Part shown: positions 48,682 through 59,620 of the stretch, piece by piece
How positions within the stretch are numbered: the stretch's first letter is position 1
How the letters are laid out: every line of letters starts with the position of its first letter
Assembly (NCBI RefSeq): GCF_040581485.1
Contig: NC_090133.1
Location: 27,740,139 to 27,804,138 of the forward strand
Origin: Linepithema humile
Taxonomy: Eukaryota; Arthropoda; Insecta; Hymenoptera; Formicidae
Reading direction: 5' to 3'
Length of the DNA stretch: 64,000 nucleotides
Position numbers and translations under genes: made by a program
The notes under the pieces: generated by a model
Database searches by the model: none
Told to the model about the DNA's origin: nothing
What the model saw: only the letters and a program-made list of their open reading frames with translations

Positions 48682-51600
48682 ATGACGGAGCCGGAACTTT
48701 GCCGGCTATGCGCCGAAACTAAGGAGAATCTCATCGGTATATATGATGTCGAGGGCGAGAAGCTCGGGATCGAAAACAAAATCGCAAAGTGCCTGCGGAT
48801 AGAGGTAACGCTGTTGCAGCAAATTGACAGCTTTGCCGTTCTCATGTAATTTTTCTCATCTAAAAAGAAATATTTTCTTTTGCTTATATAAATGTAAATA
48901 TTTGATGCTGCACATTAATTTCATAATTTGTTTCTTCAAAAGAATATGAAAGTTTAAAATAATTATATGCTTACTATTAGCTGTGTTTCTTTTTACACTA
49001 TGTTAGATCTGTAAAAAAATATCCTGATGATTCAAATTCTAATACTTATATATTTATTTAGTACTATTCAAAACCATTTATTTTTCCTAAAAATTAAAAG
49101 ATAGAGGTATAAAATTGAGAATAAGATTCTAACAGGCAACATTTGTATTAAGAACTTGATATAAACTGTAAATATTTTAAAGATAGATAATTGATTTGAA
49201 TTAAAATAAAATTTGAATTGAGGTGAATTTGAATAAGGTGAAATTATTAATTTAGAAACATTAAAAATTTATATACAGAAAAATAGGTTACTTGTAACAA
49301 TGCAACTACTTATTTATGAATCAATTTTTTTGTTATGTAAATGTATTCATGATATTCTGGTTTACTATCTCTAATAATGACTTATGATTGTGCAGATTCT
49401 AATAACAGACAGTTTGCCACTCTCCGTTTGCATGGACTGCTGTGCTTTGTTGAACCAATGTAGTGAGTTCTTTGAGAAAACCAATCAAGCACAAGTATCA
49501 TTGAGGCAATTGTTAACGGATCCAAAGTCTGAACCGCAACCAATAGAATCAAATATAGATTATATAGACGAGCTGAAAGTGGAGTATGAAAAAAGTGAGG
49601 CCAGCAATAGGGAAGTAGTAGAGTGTCACTTGCCTAATAATTATATTAATGAAACGGTGAATATCTTAAATACTTCTTATTTCATCGAGGGATGTAATAA
49701 AGATGAAAATTCCGAAACCTCGGAAATGCAAGATAACGTGAAGCAAAAGAAGTGTAAGATACAGATAAAGAAAGGCTCCCCTAAATTAACTAAGAAGAAA
49801 TTAAAAAGAAAAAATCAAATACTAAAGATAGAGGAAGAGTCTGAGCTCCACATATCTTCCGAAATGGACAAAGTACAGAATGATGCAGTTGTGAAAAATA
49901 ATATGAAGATTGCAGATAATTATATGCCTGGTAAGAAATTAATATGCAAAATAATTTTTATTATATATTTGCTTTGTATAGCTTGCTTTGTTTGCTCATG
50001 TCTTTAAAATTGTTACATGTAGATTTTTAATTCTAATAGAGTATTTTTAACACAGAAATAGAATCAAATTTAGAAATGAGGGAAACGCGAGCAGTGGAGG
50101 CAGCAAAGCACGGAAGGAAAAAGGCAGACGGTTTGGAAAAATATGACTGGCTATGCACAGATTGCAATGACAAATTGCCGAGTCTCGAAGCGTTAGAGGA
50201 GCATCATGAAACAGTGCATAGTCAACAGGCCAAATACATGTGTGTGCAATGCTGTAAAGTCTACGATAAGTATTATGGGTTTCTTATTCATGTCAAAAGG
50301 CACAAAACTAAGACAAAGTTTAGGTACATATTATTTACTCTTTCATTGCACGAAATTTTTATATGTAATCGTGTTCGTTAATACCGTTCGATTTATTTTC
50401 AGCTGTGAAGACTGTGGGAAGTCGTTTGTACATAAAAAAGTATTAGACTCTCACAAGACGATTCACAGTGAAGAGCGACCATTTATATGTCAAACATGTG
50501 GTAAAGCTTTCAGACAGCAGAGTGCTTTATATATCCACAATCGATGCCACTTGCCGGATACAGTAAAAAACAAATTCCCGTGCGATCAGTGTAATAAGAG
50601 GTAAAATCAATGTGCACATATTTATATTCTTATATTTTCAAAATAATTGCACCTTGAGGAATTATGAAGAATGGTAAAGAAAATCTTTATGTTGACTGTA
50701 AAATTTATTTTTAGGTTTTCGACGAAACCGAATCTTGTAACGCACAAACGTATTCATTCTGGTGTCAGAAACTTCACGTGCGATCAGTGCGGCAAGAGTT
50801 TCATACAGAAAGGAAATTTGGAAGCCCATTTCTTAACCCATTCTGTAGATAAGCCATATAGTTGCTCCCAGTGTACGAAAGCGTAAGTCAAAACGTCGCG
50901 AGCATATACGTTATCGCGTATTTACTAATTCTAATAAAGATATAATGAAATTGCAGATTTAAAACGCCCTTGCAATTAAAGAAACACGAGACAGTACATA
51001 CCGGCGCCAAGCCGCATCAGTGCGCTGTGTGTGGTAGAACTTTCAGAGAGAAAGGAACCTTAAGGGAACATCACAGAATTCATACCGGCGCGATGCCGTT
51101 TACCTGTGAATTCTGCGGAAAATGCTTCCGTTTCAAAGGCATATTAACTGTAAGCAATAATTGTCGGCTTGATCGCATAATATTTCGATAAATTTCATGC
51201 AATTTACCTCGCAATTGCAGACACACAGACGGCAACACACCGGGGAGCGTCCGTACAGTTGTTTAGAATGTCAGCATCATTTCACGAATTGGCCAAATTA
51301 TAATAAGCATATGAAGCGTCGACATGGGATTAATACTTCTCACACCAAGCATCTAACCAACAATCAACAATTGCAACAGCAACAGCCGGTGGAACCAACG
51401 CAATCACCTCAGATACAGCAGCAGTCTTCCACAGAGGATTCTCTTGTCGTACCTCAAACAGAATCCACGACAGTACAAGTATAAAATATTTATATATTTC
51501 ATTACATTTCGATAATGACAAAGCGAGACATTTTAACAGATTAAAGCACACTGATTCCAAAAGAATTCAGGCTAAGTGAAATATTATTTGCAAAAATGTG

Positions 51601-51923
51601 AATTTAAATTGTTTCAAACAATAATTCTTTATGCTTTTGATTAACGCAAAATGAAATGAGGATTATTTTTGCAGGTGATACAAGCAGTTCCTCACGCTTC
51701 AGCATCGCAACCGATAGTTATACAAGCTATTCCAACGACATCCATTCAGACTTTCCAAACGGATGTCACTAATAGTGTTCAGGAAACGGTATTCAGAGAA
51801 CGAAATGCAACATATTTTAACGCAGTGCCAGCCGCCCTCCAAAACTTTTTGCCGACGAACTTGCCGTATAATTTTTACAGCATTTCAAATGTTGCTGAAA
51901 ATGATTTAATTCAACATAGATAA
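48682..51923 (+). CDS. ZAD-C2H2 zinc-finger transcription factor
   Basis: Nuclear DNA-binding protein of the insect-expanded ZAD class. Exons: 48682-48804, 49396-49930, 50056-50323, 50403-50600, 50715-50882, 50957-51149, 51221-51478, 51675-51923; about 663 residues, all junctions GT-AG and in frame. The ZAD uses C7, C10, C53 and C56 (CRLC and CMDC, split by intron 1). A Lys-rich linker follows (about residues 130-200, basic, possible NLS). I count ten C2H2 fingers, several split by introns; one has a C-x4-H-type ending (HMKRRH). The C-terminus is Gln-rich then Ile/Gln/Thr-rich, a plausible activation segment. The last intron has a weak donor (CAA|GTATAA); reading through gives a stop after two residues and a protein of about 582 residues. 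No specific orthologue is recognised. Confidence 0.88.
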
Positions 51924-52103
51924 GAATGTTTATTAAGAAGAAGCCTAAGTAGAGACGGCTATGTTTTTGTGCCGATTGGTTGGAATTGAAAAAAAAATGC
52001 GATAGTAATTTTATTAACACATGTTGACTGCCAATGATGTTAAAGCTTTTCATGTTTTTTTAACATCAAGCCATACGATCGAACGATTTGATTGCATTGT
52101 GTG

Positions 52104-52534
52104 ACTATGCACAGGCGCCGCGGAACCGGGGAAGCAGAGCGGGCGACCGCCCACCCAGAGATAATTCAGGCTGCGCCCCTCCCCCCTGAAATTTTTCTCT
52201 TCAAGTATTTTATGACCAAAAATATTGAGCATCAAATATTTACATCAAAAGTGGAAAAATGGGCTATCTTCCTTTTTTTTTTTCGTTTTTTCTTTCTTTT
52301 TTTAACTACTCGGTCAATTAAAGTACAGTATATAACGAAGAAAATTAAACGCATTAAGTTAATTAGAACAAAAAATCTGTACATATTTTTCGTACATTTA
52401 TACTCACTGAGTGGCCTATTATATGGTGTTTGAATGGAGTTACATACGTGTATATATTATGAATGTATTATATATCCCTTTTATAAATTTTGCCCCCTCA
52501 GATGAAAAATACTTCCGCGGCGCCTGACTATGCA
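52104..52534. mobile_element. Non-autonomous hAT-like transposon (MITE), complete, with 8-bp TSD
   Basis: The element spans 52112-52526 (415 bp). Both ends carry the perfect 14-bp terminal inverted repeat CAGGCGCCGCGGAA. The identical 8-bp ACTATGCA lies on each side (52104-52111 and 52527-52534). Eight-bp target duplications with CAG-starting ends are typical of the hAT superfamily. The interior is AT-rich with a GC-rich left arm and has no transposase frame. It sits 190 bp after the zinc-finger stop codon, perhaps inside its 3' UTR. Confidence 0.88.
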
Positions 52535-53549
52535 TTAAGATAAATATAACAATACAGTCTAAAAGCAAAATAATAAGTTAAGTTTAATTAATCAATCATA
52601 TTTTTTTCGCAAAATTAATATTTCTTAAAACATCGAATTTCATAGATATTTCACTGCTATGAATTTCTAATGTACAAAACACCAAATTGGCACAGAAACA
52701 TAGGAATTCGTGAAATGTGTCATACAAATCGTATAATATCAATCTTTTGTAAAGAAAAACCAGATAAATTAATTATATTTTATTTACCATTATTAGTATT
52801 AATAATATTATTAGTATGTCTTATTAGTATTATTAGTATTAATAATAATATATACAAAATTGCGCGTGTATATATATATATATTATAATGTATATATATG
52901 TATATATACACACATACCAATTGCATTATATTACATATAAACATACTTATTTAGTTACATTTATTATCAAATACATTTTGCAAACATATTTCTTAACAAT
53001 TTCTGTAATAAACATGTATATTATAGCTCTCTAATTTATGTATTAGATGAATGCTCGCATTCACATTGTGATTGTAACTCGAAAATTTATCATTTGTGTT
53101 ATCTGAAATTTGTTCATTATAAGTTGTATACAAGTTTCCCATGTGCATTATATAATACAAACATAAATATTTTATATAATTATTCAAATTATTGCTAAGC
53201 AAAGAATGTAAAAAGTAAGGACAAGCTTCTTGTTTGATTGAATTAAAAAGAGAGAATTTTACCCCCTGAAAGGATTCAAGAGCTCACGTGTATGATTAAT
53301 TAGTTAGGTCTCTCAAGGTCACAGAGAGACATCTAGCTTATGCCGTTCGATATCGTATCTGTTTGTCGATTACACAAGATTAGCACCAATTGCCTTATCA
53401 CGAAGTGGAAACGTGTCGTGCGTGTCCGTGCTTTCTCATTTCAGATAATCCTTTTTCTCGATAATATAACATATTTTTCAAAATACACTTACGAAAATTT
53501 CGGTTGATATCGTAGATAACCTAAGAGAGATTAATCGGTGATTGCTAGC
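52535..53549. other. Intergenic, AT-rich
   Basis: No supported gene. ATT/AT-rich simple sequence near 52790-52915; the last few hundred bases are the likely promoter and 5' UTR of the phosphatase gene. No clear core-promoter motif was seen. Confidence 0.6.
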
Positions 53550-54607
53550 ATGAGTTTTCAGAATGTCACTCATTGCATCTTCGATATGGATGGTTTGCTA
53601 TTGGGTAAGACACTTCCGACTCTCGTAGATAAGATAGACGCTTTATTTGATTTTACAATTTGAACAATTTTTATGCCGGCTGAAAGTTCATTCTGTCATT
53701 TGCAATACGTTACAATTTTTCTATGTTGATTTCTTAATAATGACTTTTTATGTTATTAATTTCTACAAAAATCAGATGCACTTTTCCTTGAAAGAGGCAA
53801 GTAATTGATATACTGATATTTTGTTGTGCCACACAGATACAGAATCGCTGTACACAATGGCATACAATCGTGTCACTCAGGAGCATGGAAAAGCGTATAC
53901 CTGGGAACACAAGGTGCAAATTATGGGTTACAAGAGCGCTGAAGCTCTGCAAAAAATAATAAACATGTTAGAACTACCAATTACAGTGAAAATGTTCGAG
54001 GACAAACTTGCTCCCATATATCAAGAAGTGTTTCCTAAATGTAATCTCATGCCAGGTGAGAACGACATATAATAATAATTTAGCATGTCTTGACTGATTT
54101 TAATTGACAGCAATTATTGTATGTAGGTGCGGAGAAGCTGCTGCAACATCTTAAAAAAAATAATGTGCCTATCGCACTAGCTACGAGTTCAAGTCAAGAT
54201 AGTAGCGACTTGAAGACCCAGAAATGGCAGCACATATTCGATTTGTTCAATCATAAGGTATATGGTGGCTCAGATCCAGAGGTCCTTCATGGAAAACCGA
54301 GTCCGGATATATTCTTGATTGCTGCGCAACGTTTCCCTGATAATCCGGAACCTTCAAAGGTTTGTTATAGATTTTCTTAAAGCATTTGAAATGTTCTTTA
54401 AATCAATTCTATTTATTTACGTCACAGTGCCTAGTCTTTGAAGATTCGCCGAATGGAGTGCAAGCTGGTATCTCCGCTAAGATGCAAGTGGTGATGGTGC
54501 CGGATCCTGAGATTCCTGAACATGAAAAGAAAGCCGCTACACTGGTCTTGAAAAGTTTGGAAGATTTCAAGCCGGAGGATTTTGGTCTGCCGCCATTTGT
54601 AGCATGA
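53550..54607 (+). CDS. PUDP: Pseudouridine-5'-phosphatase (HAD family)
   Basis: Cytosolic HAD-superfamily phosphatase expected to dephosphorylate pseudouridine 5'-phosphate (HDHD1; Drosophila GS1-like). Exons: 53550-53604, 53837-54055, 54127-54359, 54428-54607; 228 residues, the family's usual size. Motif I is FDMDGLLLDTES with nucleophile Asp12 and Asp14, split by intron 1. Motif II is the ATSSS stretch, motif III the lysine in GKPSPDIF, and motif IV FEDSPNGVQAG. The cap domain lies between about residues 20 and 85. All active-site residues are intact. It is convergent with NDUFA2. Confidence 0.94.
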
Positions 54608-55248
54608 AGTTATTTATCTTAGCTCGTAAAAAAAAATATTAGACAAATTAGATTCAATTCTATATAACTAAAGATTACAAGATATCATTATTGGTGACAA
54701 ATGCAAAAGCCTGCAGGCAGGTTTTCCTTAGTATTGATAAAATCTGACTGATGTACATAGATTTTGTTTGGAAAAAAGTGACACATTCTGAAGATGGATA
54801 TTTTCATATAACAGAGAAGTCATCACTGCCTGAGATAAAAATCCTAATTAAAGCCATACTTACACGAGATCTCTATGCGATATATTTATTATAATTTTAA
54901 GTTGTAGGAATCACATGAAGTTCCTAGTTTGAAGATCTGTTTTAATATTTTTGTTCTATGTCATAATCATCGATTAAACTTACAAAGTACTGTAAACATT
55001 ACAAAGATACACCGTTGCTTAATATAAAAGTTGTATAAATATTTTTTCGCAAAAAAAGTGGTAAGTCTCTGTACAACCCTTTTTCTTAGTTTTATGTGTA
55101 TGTCTTATATGATAAATGTTAATTTTCACTATACACATATGTATAGTAAAGTATCATATGTAAAGTATTGTATCGTTAATTTGTTGCATAAAATCTGTGT
55201 TCTCTGAGAATAACTTTGATCTTCTGCCATTTAACTGATATAACTATT
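54608..55248. other. Convergent 3' region between PUDP and NDUFA2
   Basis: AT-rich, no coding potential; expected to contain the 3' UTRs of both genes. A minus-strand AATAAA lies at 55249-55254 for NDUFA2. Confidence 0.55.
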
Positions 55249-55254
55249 TTATTA
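55249..55254 (-). terminator. Candidate NDUFA2 poly(A) signal
   Basis: AATAAA on the minus strand, 45 nt after the NDUFA2 stop. Confidence 0.5.
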
Positions 55255-55298
55255 AAACACTATACATATTATGATACATATTTTTAACATAAACATAT

Positions 55299-55792
55299 TT
55301 ATTTTTGAGATGCTAACTCTCGAATTCTCCCAAGTATCTCTTCAGATTTCAGATTTGACAAAGGCACACAACGTTCTACACCATATTCTGCAAAATTAAC
55401 AATTTACAAAATGATAAGGGAGAATTAAACAAGTAAATAGAGACGTGTTCTGGAAACAAGTACAGTTTGTAAAGTCACTCTGATATTGTAAGATGATAAA
55501 GCTGTGACGTTCGCTTTTACGTACCATAACGTGCGTACAGTTTCGGTTCGATCGACGAACACTCCCTAACCAAAACGGGAAATCTTGGATTGTTTTTCTT
55601 CAACGGCACATACTGTTGCTCGATGAAATCTCTGCAATGTGCACACACAAAAGTTGACGAAACTGAAATTAATTCACACAGATAGTACACTTCTGTCGTC
55701 AATTTTTACCTAACGCCTTGACTAGATTTGGACGTTTGGCATAGGAGAATTCTCAACTCTTTCAAATGTTTTCCAAATTTTACAGCAGCCAT
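55299..55792 (-). CDS. NDUFA2: NADH dehydrogenase 1 alpha subcomplex subunit 2 (complex I B8)
   Basis: Accessory subunit of mitochondrial complex I with a thioredoxin-like fold. Exons in transcript order: 55710-55792, 55525-55631, 55299-55387; 92 residues, near the usual size. The start is the only in-frame ATG before MAAVKFGKHLKELRILLCQ. Conserved blocks are LRILLCQTSKSSQGVRDFI, YVPLKKNNPRFPVLVREC and EPKLYARYEYG, with a C-terminal helix LKSEEILGRIREL. No classical targeting presequence is present, as usual for this subunit. It is head-to-head with the cysteine-rich gene at 56682 (about 0.9 kb between starts). Confidence 0.94.
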
Positions 55793-56681
55793 GTTTTAAT
55801 TGTTAAAGTTTTGAAAAAAACATAGATTGGTTTTGTCAAAATTCCTAACCCATGCAATTTCGTGTTTGTCAGTTAAAGTTAGGTTGAATTAGGTTAGACT
55901 CAGGTAGTGTGTGTTTTCAATGAAATGGAGAATTTTCACGATATATTGTACTGGCAAGTGAATGCAGCCGGAGAGTAAATTATACGATATTGATCACAGG
56001 ATATCAAAAAACCCGAAAAAAAAAAAATTATATTTGAAAATATCAATAAATCGATAGTTTTGATAATCGATCGAGTTAGAGAATAAATCAAAATGAACGA
56101 AAATCGAATCGAATGAATCTTTAATTTGAAATCTGATTCACTCTTCAATCCCATTCACTCGTTGCGCTAGTTTTTTAGATATAATTAATTTCTTAGCGAT
56201 TACATTCGGAATATTTTCACACGGATGTTTCCTGAAACGCGCATGGTCGCCATTGATATATCCACCTTTGATCATTTTTTCGACACATAATCTGCCGCCA
56301 TTGATTTGATATAAAATAAATTATTATATAAGAAAAAAAAATTTTTACATTTTCTTACGGAGTTAATTATATATATAAATATAAATAATACATTTTTCTT
56401 TTAAAAAAATATAATAAATTAATTATCATTGATGTGATATTAACGATATAAGTCGATCGAGTGCTATACTTATCAATTAAATTTACATGAAATTTGCAAT
56501 GTTTAGTTATCGATTCTAATAAAAAAGAATAATAAATACTACAAATAAAAAATGTAAATCGGGAATTGTAACAAATCATAAACATATCATTTTTATCTCC
56601 TAAAGTTTTGGCTCTAATCAAAATTCTCAGTACATTTATACATTAATTAATTTCTTATTTTTATTCTGTTAAATCAGCGTT
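55793..56681. other. Divergent upstream region, NDUFA2 / cysteine-rich gene A
   Basis: AT-rich with no supported coding frame. Contains ATCGATAG and ATCGATCG motifs around 56050-56075, resembling DRE-type elements of housekeeping promoters; this is motif likeness only. Confidence 0.5.
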
Positions 56682-57573
56682 ATGTCTACAACGCAACAAA
56701 TTGATCAGACAAATATCATTTGTGGATTAAAAGCTGCAGTGACTGCGTTGGAATGGTTAGTTTAATATATTACATTTATCATCCACTCTGTACTTGAGAA
56801 AGTTTTGTTAAGTGATCTTAAGGAAATTAGCGTGCATTATCTTGAAATACATATATAAAACATTTCACTTATTATAAGTCATTTTCTCAATACGATTCTT
56901 GCGTCACAAATTTCTGAATTTTATATAATATTTTCAGTCATCACGATGCGCAAAGACTGAAAGAACAGAAAAAAAAGATCAAATGTAAGGCAAAGCCGGC
57001 TTATATATACACACATATAATAGTGCCTGACAAAAGTTGTGCTGAAAAGAAGAAATTACGAAGTAAGCCATCAGATACGTGTACTACTGCCTTAAAGGAC
57101 GTCCCTCGTCATTTAACGGAAATTCAAAGTAAAGATAAAAAACGGATTGATAAATGTGAGGTTAGTAAGAAATAAATATAATATATAAACCAACTTTCGG
57201 AAAAATCAAATTTTTGAAGGCAACAAAAGGCACTTTAAATAGCATATGTTTAAAACGTGAAATTATTTATGATGTTGCCCTTCCGAATTGGATTATCAGA
57301 TTGTTTTATATTAATAACGTGCTCTTTTTTGCATTTTCAATACAGAAAACGTCTCGTCGCTTGATCTTCCCAGAAATGCGAGCAGGCATTTTACATACTA
57401 GATGTTACTGCTTACACAGAAACGGCCTCCAAGATGATTGTCCATTGTCGCAATGTCAAGGGCGATTAGAATGTTTAATTAAGCCATGGCCCATTTGCCC
57501 GCCGGCAAAATTCATAAGACAACGTTATCCAGAGTTATTTCCAAAAACATCTAATATAAATTGTGTTATATGA
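56682..57573 (+). CDS. Cysteine-rich protein A, unknown function
   Basis: I do not recognise the family. Exons 56682-56755, 56938-57160 and 57346-57573 join in frame through GT-AG introns to 174 residues. No signal peptide or membrane helix is evident. The middle is strongly basic (KEQKKKIKCK and similar), and the last exon carries CYCLHRNGLQDDCPLSQCQG then CLIKPWPICPP, where paired cysteines and the HRNGLQD core stand out. The same signature (CECIKRNGLQDRCMMWDCMG) occurs in the convergent gene at 58017-59034, so the two are probably old local duplicates. A poly(A) signal lies at 57674. The exon 1/2 junction rests on splice sites and frame only. Confidence 0.7.
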
Positions 57574-57673
57574 CACTTGTGTTATACCAAGTGTCTATAA
57601 AAAAAAAAAAAGAAAAAATGAAAAAGTATAAATCTATTACTTCTCAAACATATCTTCTGTAATTATTTTCATG

Positions 57674-57679
57674 AATAAA
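57674..57679 (+). terminator. Candidate poly(A) signal of cysteine-rich gene A
   Basis: AATAAA 100 nt after the stop; the opposing gene's signal is 160 bp further on, so the 3' ends nearly meet. Confidence 0.5.
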
Positions 57680-57833
57680 GATGGTCTTTTTGCAATTAAA
57701 TATGAAGTAATTTACAATAAAATACAAAGATACGTAAGCATGTTTTGTATTTAATTATATGTTCAAATGTTTAAAAAGCACTTCAATCGAAAATAACGGT
57801 CCAGTATATTACAAACATAAAATGTTACAACTT

Positions 57834-57839
57834 TTTATT
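57834..57839 (-). terminator. Candidate poly(A) signal of cysteine-rich gene B
   Basis: AATAAA on the minus strand about 180 nt after the stop of the gene at 58017-59034. Confidence 0.45.
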
Positions 57840-58016
57840 CAACTCATTCTTGTTGCTGATTGTTTTTGCAGCAATATCATTCATATTACATATAACAAAT
57901 TTTTATTATTTTACGATATATAAAAGTCAACAGATATAATTGATACAAAAAAGAGCAATACAATTTTAACGAATTTCAAAGAAAAATATAAAGCTATTTA
58001 GGTAAGTATCTTGAGA

Positions 58017-59034
58017 TCAAAATACCGAACATGGTATGCGAGTTGGGCAAGCTGGTGGATAAGAAGGTAAATATATTACTGGAGGTAGATTGTGTGAAAA
58101 AGAAGGTTCTTCTAACTTGAGAAATGGACAACATATATCGGAAGATTGTAATGCATAATTAGGATTGGCCTGTGATGATGCGCGAGTTTGATAGGAAAGA
58201 TCGCCGCAAGGTGCTGATTTATACGCCAAGTTATTATTGTCTACGTTACAATCGCTATTATTCGGTATGTTAATCCTTACAGTCATGACATTTGGATTAT
58301 TACTTCCGCCACATGGCAGAGTTTGCTTTTGACGAGCTTTGTCGCAAACTAATTTACAATATGCAGCCAGAGCAGCCTCTCTAACTTGCTCCGCTTGATA
58401 AAACTTCTTAAGAGCGACCTCCACATCGCCCAAGTCGGTTAATTTTAATAAAGCACCGCGACCTGGCTCGCAGACTGGATACAGTTTGGTCATACATTCC
58501 GGTTTACCCATGCAATCCCACATCATGCATCTATCTTGCAGACCATTTCTCTTAATGCATTCGCACTTGTATATTATGCTTGCACGGAAATCGAAACTTT
58601 TACATGGTTTCACAAGTCTCTGCAATAGGTTTCATCAATCAATTTACTGCGCGAGTTTAGCGAGTGTAACGCGGTTCGAAATAGTTAATCAAACGATTGT
58701 TAGCAAGTGATTATTAGGTAGAATTAGATAGAATTTGTAACTTTTTAAAGAAAATGCAAACACTCACGCATTCGGGTGGAAGGCATAATGGAGGGGCACA
58801 GAAAATGTCTGCAGGACAATATACTGTTGGTGAACGAGACGGTTCATCCCACTCGCATGGTTTCCTGTGCAAACACACATTTTTTTATAAATCATACTTA
58901 TTCATATTCGTCATTAAATTAAATAGGATTCTCATCCATACTTACTTCTTATCCATTGAGCTGATTAAACATTTTAATTGCGCTAATAGCTCGCGCCTTC
59001 TATCGCAATTCGGGTTTTTACCATCGCAAGGCAT
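58017..59034 (-). CDS. Cysteine-rich protein B, paralogue of A, unknown function
   Basis: Exons in transcript order: 58946-59034, 58768-58864, 58017-58619; 262 residues with clean GT-AG junctions. The start MPCDGKNPNCDRRRELL is followed by an exon with cysteine pairs (KPCEWDE, YCPADIFCAPPLCLPPEC). The third exon begins RLVKPCKSFDFR and continues with CECIKRNGLQDRCMMWDCMG, CMTKLYPVCEPG, then a charged helical segment and a Cys/Pro/Asn-rich tail. The CxC...RNGLQDxC...CxG..EC...P.C pattern is shared with the neighbour at 56682-57573. There is no signal peptide, so the cysteines may bind metal or form intracellular crosslinks rather than secreted disulfides (inference). Function unknown. Confidence 0.75.
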
Positions 59035-59620
59035 GTTGCTTCTTGCTTCCAAATTTTATAGCACAATATCGAAGGAAATTTTCTTCTAATTAAGTCTTTC
59101 CTTTTTTTCTTTCCCCTTTTTTTACTATGTTGTATTTTTTACATTCTCATTTTGCAATATTAATATATATGAAATACATAAAATTTAGCAATTGTATATA
59201 AATTTAGCGATGATTATATTGGACAGATATTACAGAGAATTTTTTCTAAACCATAAGTGTCAATTGATCAAAACATCGAGTTTCCTAGCAACTGCGTCAT
59301 GATTTGTCAATAAAAAAGTTTCGGTATACATTCTGTACAATATATACACATTTATAGAGAAGAACATATGTTTAAAAGAAGGATAGAAGATAATATATAT
59401 ATATATAAATATAATTATATATATATTTTTTTATACATATAATTATATATTATTAATATATATTTTCAATAGATTTAGAAGTCATGTAAAGATCAAGTAA
59501 TTTTTTACAACAGGAACCATAAATCTCTTTATTGCATCATTCTTTTTCTTTAAATTAAAAAATTTTTATCTACGACATTACGCAGATATGCTTCATTACA
59601 TTATAAAAAATATGATATTT
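59035..59620. other. Intergenic, AT-rich
   Basis: Between cysteine-rich gene B and the MCM8 stop. AT-repeat tracts near 59395-59465; no frame supported. It should contain the MCM8 3' UTR and the promoter of gene B, both on the minus strand. Confidence 0.6.

Noticed and set aside
52050..52433. Open frames across the hAT-like element
   Set aside because: They cross element boundaries and the TIR, and have no transposase motif.
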